A stretch of 62,897 nt of DNA from Streptomyces tailanensis (lineage in GTDB: Bacteria > Actinomycetota > Actinomycetes > Streptomycetales > Streptomycetaceae), in assembly GCF_008386495.1 (NCBI RefSeq), contig NZ_VTHJ01000005.1:1-62897 (forward strand), written 5' to 3'. The translations under genes and the position numbers were made by a program. Numbering within the stretch: the first letter of the stretch is position 1; every line of letters begins with the position of its first letter. Under the pieces are notes generated by a model. It saw only the letters and a list, made by a program, of their open reading frames with translations. It was not told the DNA's origin and ran no database searches. This document shows positions 61,273 to 62,897 of the stretch, one piece after another.

Positions 61273-61752
61273 TCAGTCCGCGTGGTCGTACACCGTCACG
61301 GCTATCCCCCGCCGTATGAGCCGGTCGGTGATCAGCGGCTCGACACGGGACCACTTGCCGCCCGCGAGGCCGCAGCCGATGCGCGGCATGTGGACCGAGG
61401 CCTCCAGCTCCAGCGCCTTGTCGGCGAGCACGCCGAGAGCCGTGTCGATCGCCTCGTAGCGGACGGGTACGCCCTTGCTGCCCGTGCGGGTGCCGCGCTG
61501 GCCTATCAGGTTGGCGACCCAGGTGTAGGGGCCGACCTGGACGAACTGGGCGGCGCCGAGGCCGAAATCGTTACGGGCGCGGTCGCGGTGCCAGGCGCGG
61601 TAGGCGGCCTCCGGTTCCGGCCAGCGGCGGGACAGGGCGAGGACGAAGCCCTTGCCCCAGCCGCCGATGTCGTTGCTGACATGGGCGATGATCTTGACGC
61701 CCTTGCCCAACGGCACGGTGGCGTCACCTCGGACGTATGTGATCCCCGACAT
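61273..61752 (-). CDS. Macro domain protein
   Basis: 159 residues, a single macro domain related to the Poa1/ADP-ribose-1''-phosphatase group: ITYVRGDATVPLGKGVKIIAHVSNDIGGWGKGFVLALSRRWP at the start in parts, then FVQVGPYTWVANLIGQRG and VHMPRIGCGLAGGKWSRVEPLI. Asn and Asp residues of the ligand loop are in HVSNDIGGWGKG, and the phosphate loop is RIGCGLAGG. It probably removes ADP-ribose or its 1''-phosphate from nucleic acid or protein. The start is ATG 61752 right after a -10-like TACGGT (minus strand), so it is likely leaderless. Confidence 0.9.
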   Translation of the reverse strand: MSGITYVRGDATVPLGKGVKIIAHVSNDIGGWGKGFVLALSRRWPEPEAAYRAWHRDRARNDFGLGAAQFVQVGPYTWVANLIGQRGTRTGSKGVPVRYEAIDTALGVLADKALELEASVHMPRIGCGLAGGKWSRVEPLITDRLIRRGIAVTVYDHAD

Positions 61753-61824
61753 GACGCCACCGTACGGGCCACCACTGACAATGGCCCTGACCTGCTACTT
61801 CGTGCAGGCTCGACCGCTTGGTGG

Positions 61825-61853
61825 TTTCACAGCACTGGTGAGACAGCGATACT
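61825..61853 (+). promoter_or_regulatory. Promoter of the MerR gene
   Basis: TTTCAC (61825-61830) and GATACT (61848-61853) are 17 bases apart, and a start site seven or eight bases later falls on the A of the ATG at 61861. The message is therefore probably leaderless, and no RBS is visible. Confidence 0.5.
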
Positions 61854-61860
61854 GCTCTGT

Positions 61861-62592
61861 ATGACGACCGACACCGGGAAGGGCGCGGGAGAGGGCACCG
61901 GAGAGAGCGCCCTCACCGTCGACGAGCTGGCCGCGCGGGCGGGGGTCACGGTGCGCACCGTCCGCTTCTACGGCACCAAAGGCCTGCTGCCGCCGCCGGT
62001 GATCGGTCCGCGTCGGGTCGGCCACTACGGGAGCGACCACCTCGCCCGGCTCGCGCTGATCGAGGAGCTCCAGCGGCAGGGCATGACCCTCGCGGCCATC
62101 GAGCGGTATCTGCGTCAGCTGCCGCCGGATCTCACACCGCGCGACCTCGCCCTTCAGCGGGCGGTGGTGGCCTCCTGGGCGCCGGACGGGGTGGAGACGG
62201 TGACGCGGGAGGCGCTCCACGCGCGGGCGGGGCGGGTCCTGGCCGAGGGGGATGTGGAGCGGCTCGTGGCGATGGGTGTGGTCGAGCGGGACGGCGACAG
62301 CGACGGAGACGTGTTTCGGGTGGACCCCGGTCTGCTGCGGCTCGGGGTGGAGCTCCTCGACGTACCGCTCTCCCCGGAGTCGGTCCTGGCCGCCCGGAAC
62401 GTACTGATCGAGCATGCGCGTGCGGCGGCTCACGAGCTGTCCGGGCTCTTTCGGGACGCTGTCGCGGAACGCGATCCGCAGGCGGTCAAGTCCCTGTCGG
62501 CTTACATGCAACCGCTGGTGGTGCAGGGGCTGTTGACCACCTTTCAGCGGTCGTTGAGGGATGAGCTTCGGGAGTGGTTGGCGGAGGGTTGA
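61861..62592 (+). CDS. MerR-family transcriptional regulator
   Basis: 243 residues. The N-terminal MerR helix-turn-helix (about 17-85) has LTVDELAARAGVTVRTVRFYGTKGLLPPPVIGPRRVGHYGSDHLARLALIEELQRQGMTLAAIERYL in parts. The C-terminal half (100-243) is helical and has no cysteine motif for metals or redox, so it probably senses an organic ligand. The ATG 61861 is likely leaderless. Its target is unknown. The transketolase-like gene at the other end of the window has a MerR-type promoter, but a link over 60 kb is only a guess. Confidence 0.92.
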   Translation: MTTDTGKGAGEGTGESALTVDELAARAGVTVRTVRFYGTKGLLPPPVIGPRRVGHYGSDHLARLALIEELQRQGMTLAAIERYLRQLPPDLTPRDLALQRAVVASWAPDGVETVTREALHARAGRVLAEGDVERLVAMGVVERDGDSDGDVFRVDPGLLRLGVELLDVPLSPESVLAARNVLIEHARAAAHELSGLFRDAVAERDPQAVKSLSAYMQPLVVQGLLTTFQRSLRDELREWLAEG

Positions 62593-62663
62593 TCCGCCGG
62601 GAGGGGTGAAGCCGGTGAGGCCCGCTGAGCGATACGGCCGCCTCCGAGAGCGCGGATTTTCCT

Positions 62664-62757
62664 CGCCCCCGCCGCCCCTACCCGTCCCTCCCCCACTCTC
62701 GGCTCCACTCGAGCGGGGGACCCCCATCCAGGGGCTGCCGCCCCTTCGACCCCGCCT
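62664..62757. repeat. Intergenic repeat family 1, copy B
   Basis: Direct copy of the 51384-51478 block with one substitution and one missing G. It follows the MerR gene. More C-rich sequence and a second hairpin-like GGGGCTGCCGCCCC (62762-62775) follow, and the gap to the window end has no gene. Confidence 0.85.
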
Positions 62758-62843
62758 TTCTGGGGCTGCCGCCCCCAGACCCCCGCTGGGGGATGAGGGG
62801 GTGCCTGCTGTGAGTTCGTACGTGCGGGTCGTACTGGGTTGCT

Positions 62844-62887
62844 CGCGCAGTTCCCCGCGCCCCTGAAGGGGCGCGGGGAACTGCGCG
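62844..62887. terminator. Very long perfect hairpin downstream of the MerR gene
   Basis: A 21-base stem with no mismatch (left arm 62844-62864, right arm 62867-62887, loop GA) contains TTCCCCGCGCCCCT and its complement. Hairpins of this sequence are common at Streptomyces gene ends. It probably ends transcription from the right-hand neighbour and from the MerR gene. Confidence 0.7.
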
Positions 62888-62897
62888 ACAAGCCCCC

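Overview
The window is high-GC actinomycete chromosome and is almost certainly from a Streptomyces. It carries a four-gene conservon (cvnABCD), an LPFR-motif small protein, an SCO6745-type protein, a DUF6126 mini-protein, many leaderless genes and a large hopanoid operon. The gene order resembles, from memory, the S. coelicolor region around SCO6745-SCO6800. I see no plasmid, phage or CRISPR region. The only trace of an integrative element is a decayed integrase tail beside tRNA-Pro at the left end.

Left part (0-21 kb): an integrase remnant and tRNA-Pro(GGG); a transketolase-like gene that has lost about 200 internal codons and sits behind a MerR-type leaderless promoter; a MmcQ/GNAT/XRE-cupin cluster; a LysR gene beside the threonine-to-glycine genes kbl-tdh; a conservon with a GAF protein; an MBL-fold hydrolase; a Glu/Leu/Phe/Val-type dehydrogenase followed by a broken TetR gene; an SGNH hydrolase; a Tat-secreted DUF6250-like protein; a LysM/M23 cell-wall hydrolase behind a c-di-AMP (ydaO) riboswitch; a GH36 alpha-galactosidase; and a tyrosine phosphatase.

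Middle (21-35 kb, all minus strand): an XRE-cupin regulator with a DUF6126 membrane mini-protein under a double operator, then a hopanoid operon. In transcription order it is a 23-codon leader ORF, hpnC, hpnD, hpnE, a polyprenyl synthase, shc, hpnG, hpnH, ispG, dxs and an aminotransferase (hpnO-like). The operon has its own MEP-pathway genes (dxs, ispG), its own farnesyl-type synthase, squalene formation, cyclization, and side-chain building by adenosylation, deadenylation and amination. An isopentenyl diphosphate isomerase gene (idi) lies 9 kb away.

35-42 kb (minus strand): a tightly overlapping seven-gene cluster that probably makes and exports a glycerol- or polyol-phosphate surface compound. 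It holds a CDP-alcohol phosphatidyltransferase/DUF5941 protein (likely CTG start), a nucleotidyltransferase, a glycerol-1-phosphate dehydrogenase-like enzyme, a second CDP-alcohol transferase with an altered motif, a family-2 glycosyltransferase, and an ABC-2 permease with its ATPase. This is the best candidate for an undescribed pathway here.

Right part (42-63 kb): a CDF metal transporter, idi, an anti-sigma-like kinase domain, an enoyl-CoA hydratase, a DJ-1/GlxA pair, an SCO6745-like protein, an LPFR mini-protein, tex, an ABC-F protein, an unknown protein divergent from a D-amino-acid-oxidase-like flavoprotein, a BCCT transporter, two coupled secreted peptidases, an orphan ATP-synthase-b-like protein, a macro-domain protein and a MerR regulator. 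Two families of intergenic repeat occur here, each in two copies.
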